DNA from: Deinococcus sonorensis KR-87
Lineage (GTDB): Bacteria > Deinococcota > Deinococci > Deinococcales > Deinococcaceae
NCBI RefSeq assembly: GCF_040256395.1
Contig: NZ_CP158298.1
Location: 124,001 to 188,000 of the forward strand
Direction of reading: 5' to 3'
Length of the DNA stretch: 64,000 bases
The notes under the pieces were generated by a model. The model did not search any database, was not told the DNA's origin, and saw nothing but the letters and a program-made list of their open reading frames with translations. A program made the translations under genes and the position numbers. Numbering within the stretch: position 1 is the first letter of the stretch; each line of letters starts with the position of its first letter. Shown piece by piece: positions 1 through 8,008 of this stretch.

Positions 1-77
1 TGACCTCCTCGACGCGCTGGCCACTGGCACACCCATCTCCCTCCGAGTTCAGGGCGACCAGGCAGCTGACGGTGTGC

Positions 78-1643
78 TCAGCGGTGCTGAAGGTGGTCGG
101 GGAGGAGAGGACGCAGGTACCCGATGATGGCTGCTTCCTGGCCCACGGGCACACGTGCGGCGAGGTAGCCGTCCGGGCGGATGAGGATGAGTTCGTCGCC
201 ATCGGGGGCGTAGGTCCGCGTCGTCTCCCCCGTCGTGTCCTGAAGTTCCGTCCCCTCACGGGTGCCGATCTGGTGAACGTGGACCTGGGAAGGGTCAAGG
301 CCGGCCAGGGTGGGCCGGGGGCCTTCGGTGAAGGCGAGGAGCGTCCAGTGGGGGCCGCGGAGGAGGTCGAAGACCGCCCCGTCGAACTGTGGACCGTGGA
401 GTCCCATGGCGTTTGGGGCGCGTCGCCCAGCGGGGAGGGCGGAGGCGCCGGTCATCGCCCCAGAGGTCAGGGAACTGGTGGGGTAGGCGATGGACAGCCC
501 GCTCGTGAGGTCGTCGGACAGCTCACCCAGGGTTTTTGAGAGGCCGGCACCGCTCTCCCTGCGCATGGTGCTCTGGGCCTGCTGCATCTTGCGGTTGCTG
601 TCCTCCAGCACCGCCTGGGCGACCGGAAGCCGTTCCTCTTCGTAGGTGTCGAGCAGGGCCGGGGCCGCGCCACCGAGGACGGCGGCCAGCTTCCACCCGA
701 GGTTATAGGCGTCCTGAATGCCGGTGTTCATGCCCTGTCCGCCCGCCGCCGGGTGGACGTGCGCGGCGTCGCCCACCAGGAAGACCCGCCCTTGACGGTA
801 CCGCTCGACCATCCGGACGTTCACGCGCGAGATGGAAAGCCAGGACGCGCTCGTGAGCCTCACCACGCCAACGCCGGCGCGTTCGTCGAGCATCTGCTGG
901 TAGAGCGCCAGCGAGGGCGGGGCGGGCTCGCCAGTCTCCGTCGGGATGGGGCTCTGGAGCTGCCACAGGTCGGTGCCTGGGAGCGGGGTGAGCCCGATCA
1001 TGCCCTGCGGGGAGGTCCACACGTGCAGGTACCCCCGGTCCAGCCCTGGGGCGGTCACGTCCCCGAGGTACCACCGCTGGTCCTCGTACGTCTCCCCCAC
1101 GAGGGGCAGCCCCACGAGCTTGCGGATGCGGCTCGTTCCACCGTCCGATCCGATGACGTAGCGAGCACGAATGGTCTGCACGCCGTTCCCGGTCACCACG
1201 TCCACGGCCACGCCGGTGGAGTCCTGGTGCAGCGCGGTCGCCTCCATCCCGAACTCGACGTGACCGTTCCATCGCGCGTGCTGCTCGCGGAGTGCCGCTT
1301 CCACATCAAACTGGGCGATCCACACCGGGTCCGGGAACGGGGTCTCGGACGGGCGGCCGACCCGGGCGGCGATGTTCGGCCGGTCCACCACCGTGCCCGC
1401 CGCGTCATGGAAGCGGGTGGGCAGGTCGACCACGCCGCGCTGCATCACCCGCGCGGCGGCCCCCAGGTCATCAAGCACCTCGAGCGCTCTGGGCTGAATG
1501 GTCTTGGCCCTCGACGCCGTGCTGGGCTGCGGCGCGCGTTCGATGATGCGGTGCGGAATGCCGCGCCGCGCGAGGTCGCAGGCGAGCGTGAGCCCGGTCG
1601 GTCCTGCGCCGACAATCAGGACGTCGGTGATGTGATCATGCAT
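78..1643 (-). CDS. FAD-dependent aromatic-type monooxygenase
   Basis: 521-residue flavoprotein of the PheA/TfdB/MhpA class, which uses NAD(P)H and oxygen to hydroxylate aromatic or polyketide-like compounds in the cytoplasm. Seen: an N-terminal Rossmann dinucleotide motif (VGAGPTGLTLACDLARRG, residues 11-28), a DG motif near residue 167 (VIGSDGGTSRIRKL) and a GD motif near 288 (FLVGDAAHVHPAAGGQG). A C-terminal thioredoxin-like segment from about 415 is expected for the family. The ATG follows AGGAGG at a good distance. It is divergent from a TetR gene with a palindrome between them, so it is probably repressed by that regulator and induced by its substrate. Rifampicin or tetracycline monooxygenases share this architecture; the substrate cannot be told from sequence. 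Confidence 0.93.
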   Translation of the reverse strand: MHDHITDVLIVGAGPTGLTLACDLARRGIPHRIIERAPQPSTASRAKTIQPRALEVLDDLGAAARVMQRGVVDLPTRFHDAAGTVVDRPNIAARVGRPSETPFPDPVWIAQFDVEAALREQHARWNGHVEFGMEATALHQDSTGVAVDVVTGNGVQTIRARYVIGSDGGTSRIRKLVGLPLVGETYEDQRWYLGDVTAPGLDRGYLHVWTSPQGMIGLTPLPGTDLWQLQSPIPTETGEPAPPSLALYQQMLDERAGVGVVRLTSASWLSISRVNVRMVERYRQGRVFLVGDAAHVHPAAGGQGMNTGIQDAYNLGWKLAAVLGGAAPALLDTYEEERLPVAQAVLEDSNRKMQQAQSTMRRESGAGLSKTLGELSDDLTSGLSIAYPTSSLTSGAMTGASALPAGRRAPNAMGLHGPQFDGAVFDLLRGPHWTLLAFTEGPRPTLAGLDPSQVHVHQIGTREGTELQDTTGETTRTYAPDGDELILIRPDGYLAARVPVGQEAAIIGYLRPLLPDHLQHR

Positions 1644-1678
1644 GGGGTGGCCTCCTGGAACTTCGGTTCCGCATCTAT

Positions 1679-1698
1679 ACTACACCGTATAGTGTAGT
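1679..1698. promoter_or_regulatory. Palindromic operator between monooxygenase and TetR gene
   Basis: Perfect 7-bp inverted repeat ACTACAC-N6-GTGTAGT with an AT-containing centre, in the 81-bp divergent intergenic region. Its size and placement fit a TetR dimer site controlling both genes. Inference from position and symmetry. Confidence 0.6.
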
Positions 1699-1724
1699 TT
1701 TGGCGAATGATAGAGTGAACGCCG

Positions 1725-2381
1725 ATGATGAGGACGCAGAGTGCGAGCAAGACGCGGGCCGGTTCCCCCCACAAGCGCGAGCGCATTCTGGAGGCGGCCC
1801 GCACGCTCTTCCTCACCGAGGGCTACGAACGGACGAGCGTTGACGCGATCTCCGCGCGCGCTGAAGTCTCGAAGCGGACCGTCTACGACTACTTCGGTGA
1901 CAAGGAGGCGGTGTTCGTCGCCGTGGTGGAAGCGGCCAAGCGGACGTTGATGGCGTCCGTGCAGGCCGCGCTGGATGACGAACTGACCGAGGGCCGTGAC
2001 CTCGGGGCGGCGCTGCTCGGCTTTACCCGGCGGGTCGCCACCGACACGTTCTCGTCGTCGTCGTACGTTGTCCTCCGGAAACTGCTGGTGACCGAGGCCG
2101 CACGCTTTCCCCTGCCCGGACAGCCGGCAGGCGACACGCCGGAGACGAAGATCGCCGAACGCTTTGCCACGCTCACCCAGGTTGGTCTGCTGGAGGCCCC
2201 CAATGCACTTCGGGCGGCGGAGCACTTCACCGCGCTCACCTTCGTACTGGCGCTGGATCACCTGGGGCAGAACTCCTGGCGTGAACTGGGCAGCGATGAC
2301 CTGGCCGAGATCGACCCCATCCTTGTCGATGGGGTCGCGGCCTTCCTGCGGGCGTATGGACCGCTTCGGCGCCTCCCGTAG
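1725..2381 (+). CDS. TetR/AcrR family transcriptional regulator
   Basis: 218 residues with a canonical N-terminal TetR HTH at about residues 15-62 (KRERILEAARTLFLTEGYER, then VDAISARAEVSKRTVYDYFG) and a helical ligand domain. It is transcribed away from the FAD monooxygenase, with the palindrome at 1679-1698 in between. By family precedent it is a dimeric repressor released by a small molecule, most simply a substrate of the monooxygenase. Two adjacent ATG codons (1725, 1728) are possible starts; neither has a strong Shine-Dalgarno sequence. Confidence 0.93.
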   Translation: MMRTQSASKTRAGSPHKRERILEAARTLFLTEGYERTSVDAISARAEVSKRTVYDYFGDKEAVFVAVVEAAKRTLMASVQAALDDELTEGRDLGAALLGFTRRVATDTFSSSSYVVLRKLLVTEAARFPLPGQPAGDTPETKIAERFATLTQVGLLEAPNALRAAEHFTALTFVLALDHLGQNSWRELGSDDLAEIDPILVDGVAAFLRAYGPLRRLP

Positions 2382-2619
2382 GTGATGCGGAGCGGGGGGC
2401 GTCCAGGGCACCGGTCTCACCTCCGGCACCCCGTCCGGCGGGCCCCCTTCTCGCGGCAATGCGCTGGCGTCTGGTGCGCACCTGCGCGTCGAAGGCCACG
2501 TGAGTGAGCCTGCGAGGCTCGTCCGCATAGGTCCAGGCCGACAGTGATCAGCGGGTCGTCCAGGGCTCCGGGCATGACGGTGCTGGGCTGCCATCGTCGT
2601 GCTCTGAATCAGGAGTACG

Positions 2620-3081
2620 CTGAGAGAAAGATCTTTCCGATGGGACTCGACTTCGCTTGGGAAACACAACACCCATGCAACCCGTTCAACCAACAGCTCG
2701 CGCTGATCGATGCGGGTGTCCTCGAACAGCTGGGGGTCGGTCAGGTGCAGCAGCTCCAAGTTGGTCAGCTCGTGCGGGTGCGGCTGGGGTTCAGTGGCCG
2801 GCGGATATGGGAAGGTGGCTTCCTTCCCGGTGGCGCTGACGAAGCGCACGTCGGTGGCCAGAATGCCCAGCCGGGATCAGGTCCGGCCCGGAGGCCTGCT
2901 GTACCAGGTACGCGGCGTCAGCGCTTTTGGTCAGGGTGAGGTAGAAGGGATCGGTCAACTCGCGCCGAAGCCGGTCATCCTGACGCTTCTGCTCCATCGC
3001 AGCAATCTCGCGCCGCTCCTTCTCCATGTGCTCGGGATCGAACTTGGTGTTCTGCCCATGCCCTATCGTGCCGCCATCCAT
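2620..3081 (-). pseudogene. Frameshifted conserved hypothetical protein
   Basis: Protein-like sequence runs in two frames. It starts at an ATG at 3081 (MDGGTIGHGQNTKFDPEH, then a charged helix and a stretch ending YLVQQASGPD). Near 2875 it moves to another frame (SRLGILATDVRFVSATGKEA, later LTNLELLHLTDPQLFEDTRI). Both halves have ordinary protein composition, unlike the other frames, so a single indel near 2870-2880 seems to have split one gene. The 3' end is uncertain because the second frame runs on into non-protein-like sequence towards the TetR gene. Family not recognised. A 5-bp-arm palindrome sits exactly at the start codon. Confidence 0.45.
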
Positions 3082-3094
3082 AGACGTTTGTCTA
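3081..3094. promoter_or_regulatory. Short palindrome at a gene start
   Basis: TAGAC-GTTT-GTCTA inverted repeat touching the ATG of the frameshifted gene at 3081 and lying about 70 bp before the small gene at 3164. Possible protein-binding site; only the symmetry is seen. Confidence 0.25.
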
Positions 3095-3163
3095 CGTGTT
3101 GTGTTCACTCCATTGGAACGCACGCGTCAAACTACTGTGTAAATCGGGGTGTAGGATTCCTCC

Positions 3164-3352
3164 ATGAGCGAACCCCCGCAACCGGGTACCATCTCCCGGA
3201 TGGGTCGGGAGTCCGAGCCGCGCTACGAGGTGCGGCGGGTGCTGCAGGAACACCCGGAGTATTGGAACGTGGAACTGCAGGGCATGGACCCGCCGTATGC
3301 CAAGGTGCGCGTGGTGATCGTGCGCGAGCACTGGCTGATGCGGGCGGTGTAA
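3164..3352 (+). CDS. Small hypothetical protein, 62 aa
   Basis: 62 residues, beginning MSEPPQPGTISRM and ending VREHWLMRAV. The composition is balanced (YEVRRVLQEHPEYWNVELQG), suggesting a real small folded protein with an alpha-beta pattern. No signal peptide or membrane segment. It stands alone, followed by a convergent lipoprotein gene. Function not recognised. Confidence 0.6.
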   Translation: MSEPPQPGTISRMGRESEPRYEVRRVLQEHPEYWNVELQGMDPPYAKVRVVIVREHWLMRAV

Positions 3353-3479
3353 GTGTAACGGGCCAGGAATGCCGACAGGGTGATCCACACACCTCGTGGA
3401 CCACCCTGTGATGACGCTCTCGTCCAGGTGGATTGAACCTCGCAGCTGACCAGCACTCAGCCCACCTGTTGCCGTTGAC

Positions 3480-4178
3480 TTAATAGGCTTCAATCGTGTC
3501 GCTGGTCCAGACCGTCGTCGTCTCCGTTCCTCGACTGAGCTTGGAGGTGCGGGTGACGTGCCCATCCGGAAAGACCACGCTGGTATCCACGCTGGTCATG
3601 GCGTTCCAGCCCTTCTGCAGCGTCAAATCCACCTGCGTGGTGATTGAACCTTCGCAGGTTTGGGTGCCGGCCATGCGGGCCGGTACGTCCACGTACACCC
3701 AAAGGTTGACGGTGTCGACGGAGAGGGTGGATCCATCACTCTTCTGAGTGCTCGTGCGCTTGATGGATCCCAGCGGCACTTGCATGGTCCCATCTGTGCT
3801 CAAAAACAACGTGCTGAAGCCGGTCTGTCGGGTGGTGGGGGGCGTCACGTCGATCTGCCCGCTGCACGACGGGTTGGAAAAACTGGGAACCGGCTGCAGG
3901 TACGGTTCCACGTCCACGTCGGCGGCTGTGGGGAGCGACAGCGTGAACGTCCCGTCGGCCGCGACCTGTGCAGTGGCGAGTGGCGCCGAGCTGCCGCCGG
4001 GGACCGGAAGTGGTCGCAACAGCACGCTGGCCGCGCCACCTCCAGTCAGGGCGTCCTGACCCTGGATCTGCCCGTGTAGGGTCGTGAGCGGGGTGATGGT
4101 GGGGGGTTGGTGTGGGGTGCACGCGGCGAGCACGAGCGTCAGGCCGGCAATGCTGAGGCCAGGGAGAAGGTTCTTCAC
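3480..4178 (-). CDS. Secreted lipoprotein, family copy 1
   Basis: The preferred start is the GTG at 4178: it gives a clean type II signal peptide (VKNLLPGLSIAGLTLVLAAC, lipobox LAAC) while the upstream extension is not protein-like. The mature protein (about 210 residues) should be anchored in the envelope by the Cys lipid. It shares motifs with the genes at 4727 and 5673: LHGQIQGQDALTG, PLATAQVAADGTFTL, a PYLQ element, a CSG element, YVDVPARMAGTQTC and a late GWN. The two central cysteines may pair. Function unknown; carboxypeptidase-like beta-sandwich carrier domains have a similar pattern, but this is only a guess. Confidence 0.82.
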   Translation of the reverse strand: MKNLLPGLSIAGLTLVLAACTPHQPPTITPLTTLHGQIQGQDALTGGGAASVLLRPLPVPGGSSAPLATAQVAADGTFTLSLPTAADVDVEPYLQPVPSFSNPSCSGQIDVTPPTTRQTGFSTLFLSTDGTMQVPLGSIKRTSTQKSDGSTLSVDTVNLWVYVDVPARMAGTQTCEGSITTQVDLTLQKGWNAMTSVDTSVVFPDGHVTRTSKLSRGTETTTVWTSDTIEAY

Positions 4179-4302
4179 CAGGGCACTGTAAGGCGCGTCG
4201 TGTCCGGTGGACCCCACACATGTGAGCCGTTCCACGCGACCGGACGCGCCCGACTGGGCCGTAAGTGTGCGCGCACTGGCGGGCAGGAGTGGTCTGACGC
4301 GG

Positions 4303-4562
4303 TTAGGCAGTCTCAATGCCGCCCAGGAACACCCGATCAAGCCAGAAGCGCGCTTGGTCGTGAGCCTCGGCGTTCTGTGGAAGTATGTACCACGACTCTG
4401 GCCCCTTCGCCCAGCACTTGCCGTCCTCCAGCTGTTGCCAGTTCAGTGTCGGATTGGCGGAGTTGAAACGGTGGCCCGGCCAGCGGTCGCGGTCTCCCAT
4501 TCACCGAGTTCGCTGATCAGGTCTTCGCCATCGGGGGTGGAGACCTCCGTGCACCAGGGCAT
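4303..4562 (-). pseudogene. Small hypothetical protein, probably frameshifted
   Basis: A protein-like reading starts at an ATG at 4562 (MPWCTEVSTPDGEDLISELG) and is continued in another frame after about 4500 (HRFNSANPTLNWQQLEDGK, WYILPQNAEAHDQARFWLDR), ending at 4303. If the shift is real decay the gene is dead. If the second part starts independently at the ATG at 4500 it is a 65-residue protein. Rich in W, N and Q; family not recognised. Confidence 0.45.
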
Positions 4563-4726
4563 GGGACGAGCATGACATGGCGAACTCTGGTGAGACGGCC
4601 AATTCTTCCGGCAGGTTATCCACACACTTCCGCACAAGGCCTATGGGTAACCGCTAGGTCATAAGCACCTCAGGTCAACGACATATGTGGGGTGCATCAA
4701 CCACCTTGTGGCCTAAAGTCTCTGAG

Positions 4727-5503
4727 ATGAACAAGCTCCTGCCCGCCCTCGTCATCCCTGCATTGACCCTCCTGCTCGGGGCATGCACCCAACCCACCAC
4801 CCCTCCCGTGGCCACGTTCACTGCCTTGCACGCCCGCGTCCAGGGCCAGGAAGCGTTGACCGGAGATGGCGCAGCCCATGTTCAGCTGCTGCCGAGCAAC
4901 AGTGTGACCGGCACGGCACCGCTCGCCACCGCGCAGGTCGGGTCCGATGGGACCTTCACGCTGAAGCTCGCTACCGCCGCCAAAGTGAACCCATACCTGC
5001 AGGCGATGCCCACTCCGCCCGCCGACAGGACATGTAGCGGGACGGTCAGAGCGACCCCATCAACGGCGCGCCAGACCCTCATCGACTCGCTGAACCTGAC
5101 CAACACCGGCGGTGTGCAAGCGTTGATGTCCACGACCCCCATGATCAGAAAACAGAACAGCGACGGGTCCGTCTCCGCGACGTATACGACCAACGTGCTG
5201 TTCTACACGGACGTTCCGACTCGCCTCGCCGGCTCCCAGACCTGCACTGAGGCCGAATACACGTTGGTTTCGGAGGCAGACCTGAACTTGCAGGCAGGCT
5301 GGAATCTTGTGTCCATCGTTTCCACTGGCATTGGCTATCTGGATGGGCGTGTAGCCCTCATGGATAAGTTCATCCAGGGGACGACCGCGGCGACCGTGTG
5401 GACCGCCGCTGGGACAGACGGGCCGGCCACAGCCCAGAGCGTGAGTGCCGTGAACGTGCTCAAGGAGTTACGGTCGCACAGCACGTTTTTCCACCGCAAC
5501 TAA
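4727..5503 (+). CDS. Secreted lipoprotein, family copy 2
   Basis: 258 residues from the ATG at 4727, chosen because it begins a lipoprotein signal peptide (MNKLLPALVIPALTLLLGAC, lipobox LGAC). It is clearly related to the gene at 3480-4178: LHARVQGQEALTGDGAA, PLATAQVGSDGTFTL, PYLQ, CSG, YTDVPTRLAGSQTC and LNLQAGWN occur in the same order. Expected on the outer face of the cell. It is convergent with the third relative at 5673-6446. Function unknown. Confidence 0.85.
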   Translation: MNKLLPALVIPALTLLLGACTQPTTPPVATFTALHARVQGQEALTGDGAAHVQLLPSNSVTGTAPLATAQVGSDGTFTLKLATAAKVNPYLQAMPTPPADRTCSGTVRATPSTARQTLIDSLNLTNTGGVQALMSTTPMIRKQNSDGSVSATYTTNVLFYTDVPTRLAGSQTCTEAEYTLVSEADLNLQAGWNLVSIVSTGIGYLDGRVALMDKFIQGTTAATVWTAAGTDGPATAQSVSAVNVLKELRSHSTFFHRN

Positions 5504-5672
5504 ATCAGCGCGACAAAGGGGGCGTTCAGCATCTGATGTGGAGGGCCCCTTCACAGCACCTGCAATCGTAGGATCAATAAATAACTGCAGCGCACAATGT
5601 TGTTCCTCGTCCTGGCGGCAACAGAAATAAATCTGGACGTCCCACCATCGTGCGCGTTCTTAACCTCGCGAT

Positions 5673-6446
5673 TTAGTAGATCAGACCGTCGATTGCCCTG
5701 ACCACATGCTGCGTCTGCATCCCTCTGTTCTGCGAGAGGGCTGTGTAGGGTGGCGTATTGAAGATGGACGGCCCAGCAGCAGAGGACAGACTATACACGA
5801 TGGACCATTCCTCTGGACTCGAGCCATGATGATCCACCACTGTGCTCGTAAACGCGATCAGGTTCCAACCGGCGTTCAGTTTGGTGCCCGACTCGTACGT
5901 CACCGTGCCACGCCCATCAACCGGGTCTAGGCACGTTGTGCTGCCGCTCAAGGTGGTTGCTTGATCGACATACCACCAACTTGAAGACTGAAAAACACGT
6001 GTTTCGGTGTCCACCGTGTAGGTCGTGCTGCCGGTCCCCATAAAGGCCATGGTGATGTAGGTGCCATCACGCCACACGTTGAGGGTGTTGAATCCCCAGG
6101 ACCTGGCCGTGGGTGTGCTCGAGATTCGTTGGCCGGCGCACACGCCATCGTTGACCGCGTCCGTGCCAAGTCGATGCATGTAGGGTTTGAGGATTTCCGC
6201 GCTTGGCAGGATCAGGACAAATTTCCCAGCCGCATCCATGGTCGCCTGTGCCACCAGCGGATTGGTGTCGGAGCTGTTGTCCTGAGCCGGGTTCGCCAGC
6301 AACTCGACCGTCCCGGGTCCACCGTGGACGTTCTTCACAACGCCGCTGATGCTGGGAGGAGCAGGAGACAGGTGTTCATCAACGTTTCCGCAGGCACTCA
6401 ACCCGATCGTTAGTCCTACGCTGGCCAGCATCAGTCGAGTCTTCAC
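5673..6446 (-). CDS. Secreted lipoprotein, family copy 3 (divergent)
   Basis: 257 residues with a lipoprotein signal peptide (MKTRLMLASVGLTIGLSAC, lipobox LSAC). It keeps the skeleton of the two neighbouring lipoproteins: a short beta-rich start (SGVVKNVHGGPGTVELL), NPLVAQATMDAAGKFVL, a KPYM element, CAG, a YVDQATTLSGSTTC element and LNAGWN. Identity is low apart from these landmarks, so this is an older copy. Three members in 3 kb on both strands points to local duplication with inversion. Confidence 0.82.
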   Translation of the reverse strand: MKTRLMLASVGLTIGLSACGNVDEHLSPAPPSISGVVKNVHGGPGTVELLANPAQDNSSDTNPLVAQATMDAAGKFVLILPSAEILKPYMHRLGTDAVNDGVCAGQRISSTPTARSWGFNTLNVWRDGTYITMAFMGTGSTTYTVDTETRVFQSSSWWYVDQATTLSGSTTCLDPVDGRGTVTYESGTKLNAGWNLIAFTSTVVDHHGSSPEEWSIVYSLSSAAGPSIFNTPPYTALSQNRGMQTQHVVRAIDGLIY

Positions 6447-6587
6447 CGAGGCACCGTATCAGCCATTGCCTCATAGGCTGCTCGAATATGTGGCCTCGTA
6501 TGTATGTTCAGTCCAGATCAAACGAGTAGACCTACAGCTAACTTAAGCCTTCGCAGTCGCCTCGCGCGCGAGGCGTACCCTGAGGCC

Positions 6588-6704
6588 ATGAAGGGCTACA
6601 TCGGCACTGGAGGCTGGGCCAACGAGGATTGGATGCAGAAGCCTGGGGTGGGTACAGGTGATCACGATGAAGGGCTGAACACTGCCAACTCTATCCGCCG
6701 GTAA
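6588..6704 (+). pseudogene. Fossil N-terminus of a DUF72 protein
   Basis: An ATG with GAGG-like sequence before it opens MKGYIGTGGWANEDW, the hallmark N-terminus of DUF72 (YecE-like TIM-barrel) proteins. After about 15 residues homology stops and the frame ends at 6704. Only the first strand and loop of a roughly 250-residue protein remain, so this is a remnant. Confidence 0.6.
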
Positions 6705-6747
6705 ATGAGGGATGCTGCCTGAGCTTGGCTGGTTGAGATGGATACGG

Positions 6748-6776
6748 TTGACCGCCGATGTATACGGCGCTAGAAT
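6748..6776 (+). promoter_or_regulatory. Sigma-70-type promoter
   Basis: TTGACC, a 17-bp spacer, then TAGAAT. This is a near-consensus promoter facing the HNH gene at 6910. Transcription would begin near 6783, just before the hairpin at 6790-6808. Confidence 0.65.
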
Positions 6777-6789
6777 TGTCAACATCAAA

Positions 6790-6808
6790 GGCGACCTTCG
6801 TGGTCGCC
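6790..6808 (+). terminator. Hairpin right after the promoter (leader terminator or attenuator)
   Basis: GGCGACC, loop TTCGT, GGTCGCC: a perfect 7-bp stem followed by a pyrimidine-rich tract (TTCTTCCTTT). It sits only about 7 nt after the predicted transcription start at 6783. It could be a weak terminator or attenuator, or a 5' stabilising hairpin of the HNH transcript. Confidence 0.5.
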
Positions 6809-6909
6809 TTCTTCCTTTCAGGACCTCCGGACGACAGAGGGGGGAGCTTGCTTCTCCAGGCCTGGGCCGATCATCAGAACCGGTTTACCTCCGTCCAGCA
6901 GACTGAGTC

Positions 6910-7344
6910 ATGCGACCGTTACTGCTCATCCTGGCCCTACTGGGGCTGGCGTCGGCTCAGGGCTACAACATGCAAGCCGCGATCCTCCCGGATCCCAAGC
7001 TCTCCCCAGAGGACGTCCTCACCACCGACACCACATTGATCTGCCAACCGGGCTACAACCAGACCGTCCGGAACGTCCCCCAGCCGCTGAAGGAACAGAT
7101 CTACCGCGAATACGGCATCACCCACCGGGAGAGCGGTGAGTATGAGATCGACCACATCGTTTCTCTGGAACTCGGCGGCTCCAACTCGGCCCTCAATCTC
7201 TATCCGGAGAGCTTTGAGACTCAGCCGTTGAACGCGCATGTCAAGGACACCCTAGAGAACAAGCTGCACGCATTGATCTGCAGCAGCCAACTGGACATCC
7301 GGGTGGCGCAGCAGGCGATTGCCAGCAACTGGACCGCCGCCTAG
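6910..7344 (+). CDS. Secreted HNH-type nuclease domain protein (probably truncated)
   Basis: 144 residues with a cleavable signal peptide (MRPLLLILALLGLASAQG) and a C-terminal HNH-like core (EIDHIVSLELGGSNSALNLY, about residues 77-96) in which the DH pair and downstream N are the metal and catalytic positions of the fold. Predicted to be an extracytoplasmic nuclease. The stop at 7342-7344 is followed by coding-like sequence: a Pro/Thr/Val linker and a small C-terminal domain in other frames (7345-7639). The original protein was therefore probably longer. A strong promoter lies at 6748. Confidence 0.75.
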   Translation: MRPLLLILALLGLASAQGYNMQAAILPDPKLSPEDVLTTDTTLICQPGYNQTVRNVPQPLKEQIYREYGITHRESGEYEIDHIVSLELGGSNSALNLYPESFETQPLNAHVKDTLENKLHALICSSQLDIRVAQQAIASNWTAA

Positions 7345-7639
7345 GTGAAGTACGTTGGGCCGCTGCCCGGTGGGCCAGCGTGGTGAAGCCCGGCAACTCT
7401 GGCGGGCCAACCACCGTTCCCACTCCGGTAACGCCGACGCCGCCCGTGAGCGCCCCGGTCTCCGGTGCCGTCCAGCCGCTTGCAGATGGTTCATGCCCGC
7501 CTCCGCGCCGCTCAAGGTCAGCCAGGCGGGCATCTACTACCTGCCGACGGGGGACGCGAACTACAGCCGTATCAAGGCCAAGGCCTGCTTTGCTACACCC
7601 GCTGCGGCACAGGCGGCCGGGTACCGGGGGATCAAATGA
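7345..7639 (+). pseudogene. Displaced C-terminal part of the HNH protein
   Basis: Directly after the HNH stop one frame reads a low-complexity linker (PTTVPTPVTPTPPVSAPVSG), then another frame reads a compact domain (LKVSQAGIYYLPTGDANYSR, ending AAAQAAGYRGIK). This resembles the small 'YHLPGG..Y' or sunset-type wall-associated domain often found after secreted nuclease domains. At least two indels plus one stop separate these pieces from the HNH part. Either the gene has decayed or the assembly contains errors here. Confidence 0.5.
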
Positions 7640-7827
7640 CAGGGAGCGAGTTGCAGATCCGCGTCAACGCAGCAGATGGAACAGAGGGCGGGTCGGCCAG
7701 TGAGGTGGACCTGCAGTTGGCCCATGCCGCGGTGGCGCTGATTCAGTTCAGTGCGGGTGAACGGCATGCTCGCAGGCCGACCGGCAGATCAGCGCCCACA
7801 CGGCCCCACGGCTTTCCTGCAGGGTGA
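7636..7827 (+). CDS. Small hypothetical protein, uncertain
   Basis: An ATG at 7636 overlaps the stop of the preceding fragment (ATGA). It begins MTGSELQIRVNAADGTEGG and SEVDLQLAHAAVALIQFSAG, which look protein-like. The last 25 residues are Arg/Pro-rich and look like read-through into non-coding sequence. Possibly a truncated small gene translationally coupled to the nuclease gene. Confidence 0.3.
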   Translation: MTGSELQIRVNAADGTEGGSASEVDLQLAHAAVALIQFSAGERHARRPTGRSAPTRPHGFPAG

Positions 7828-8008
7828 ACGGCAGGCCGTTCATGGCCCATCGCAGCGGGCGGTTCCGGTTGGGGGTCAAGGGCCTCACCGCCGTCGGTAG
7901 GCAGCGGCTTCCCTTGCGTCCGCCGATGCAGACCACGTCAATGGCATGTGACCGGCAGCCGAGATGCCGGGTCAATCTGCCGGGCCGCGGGTGATCAAGC
8001 GGGCCGCT

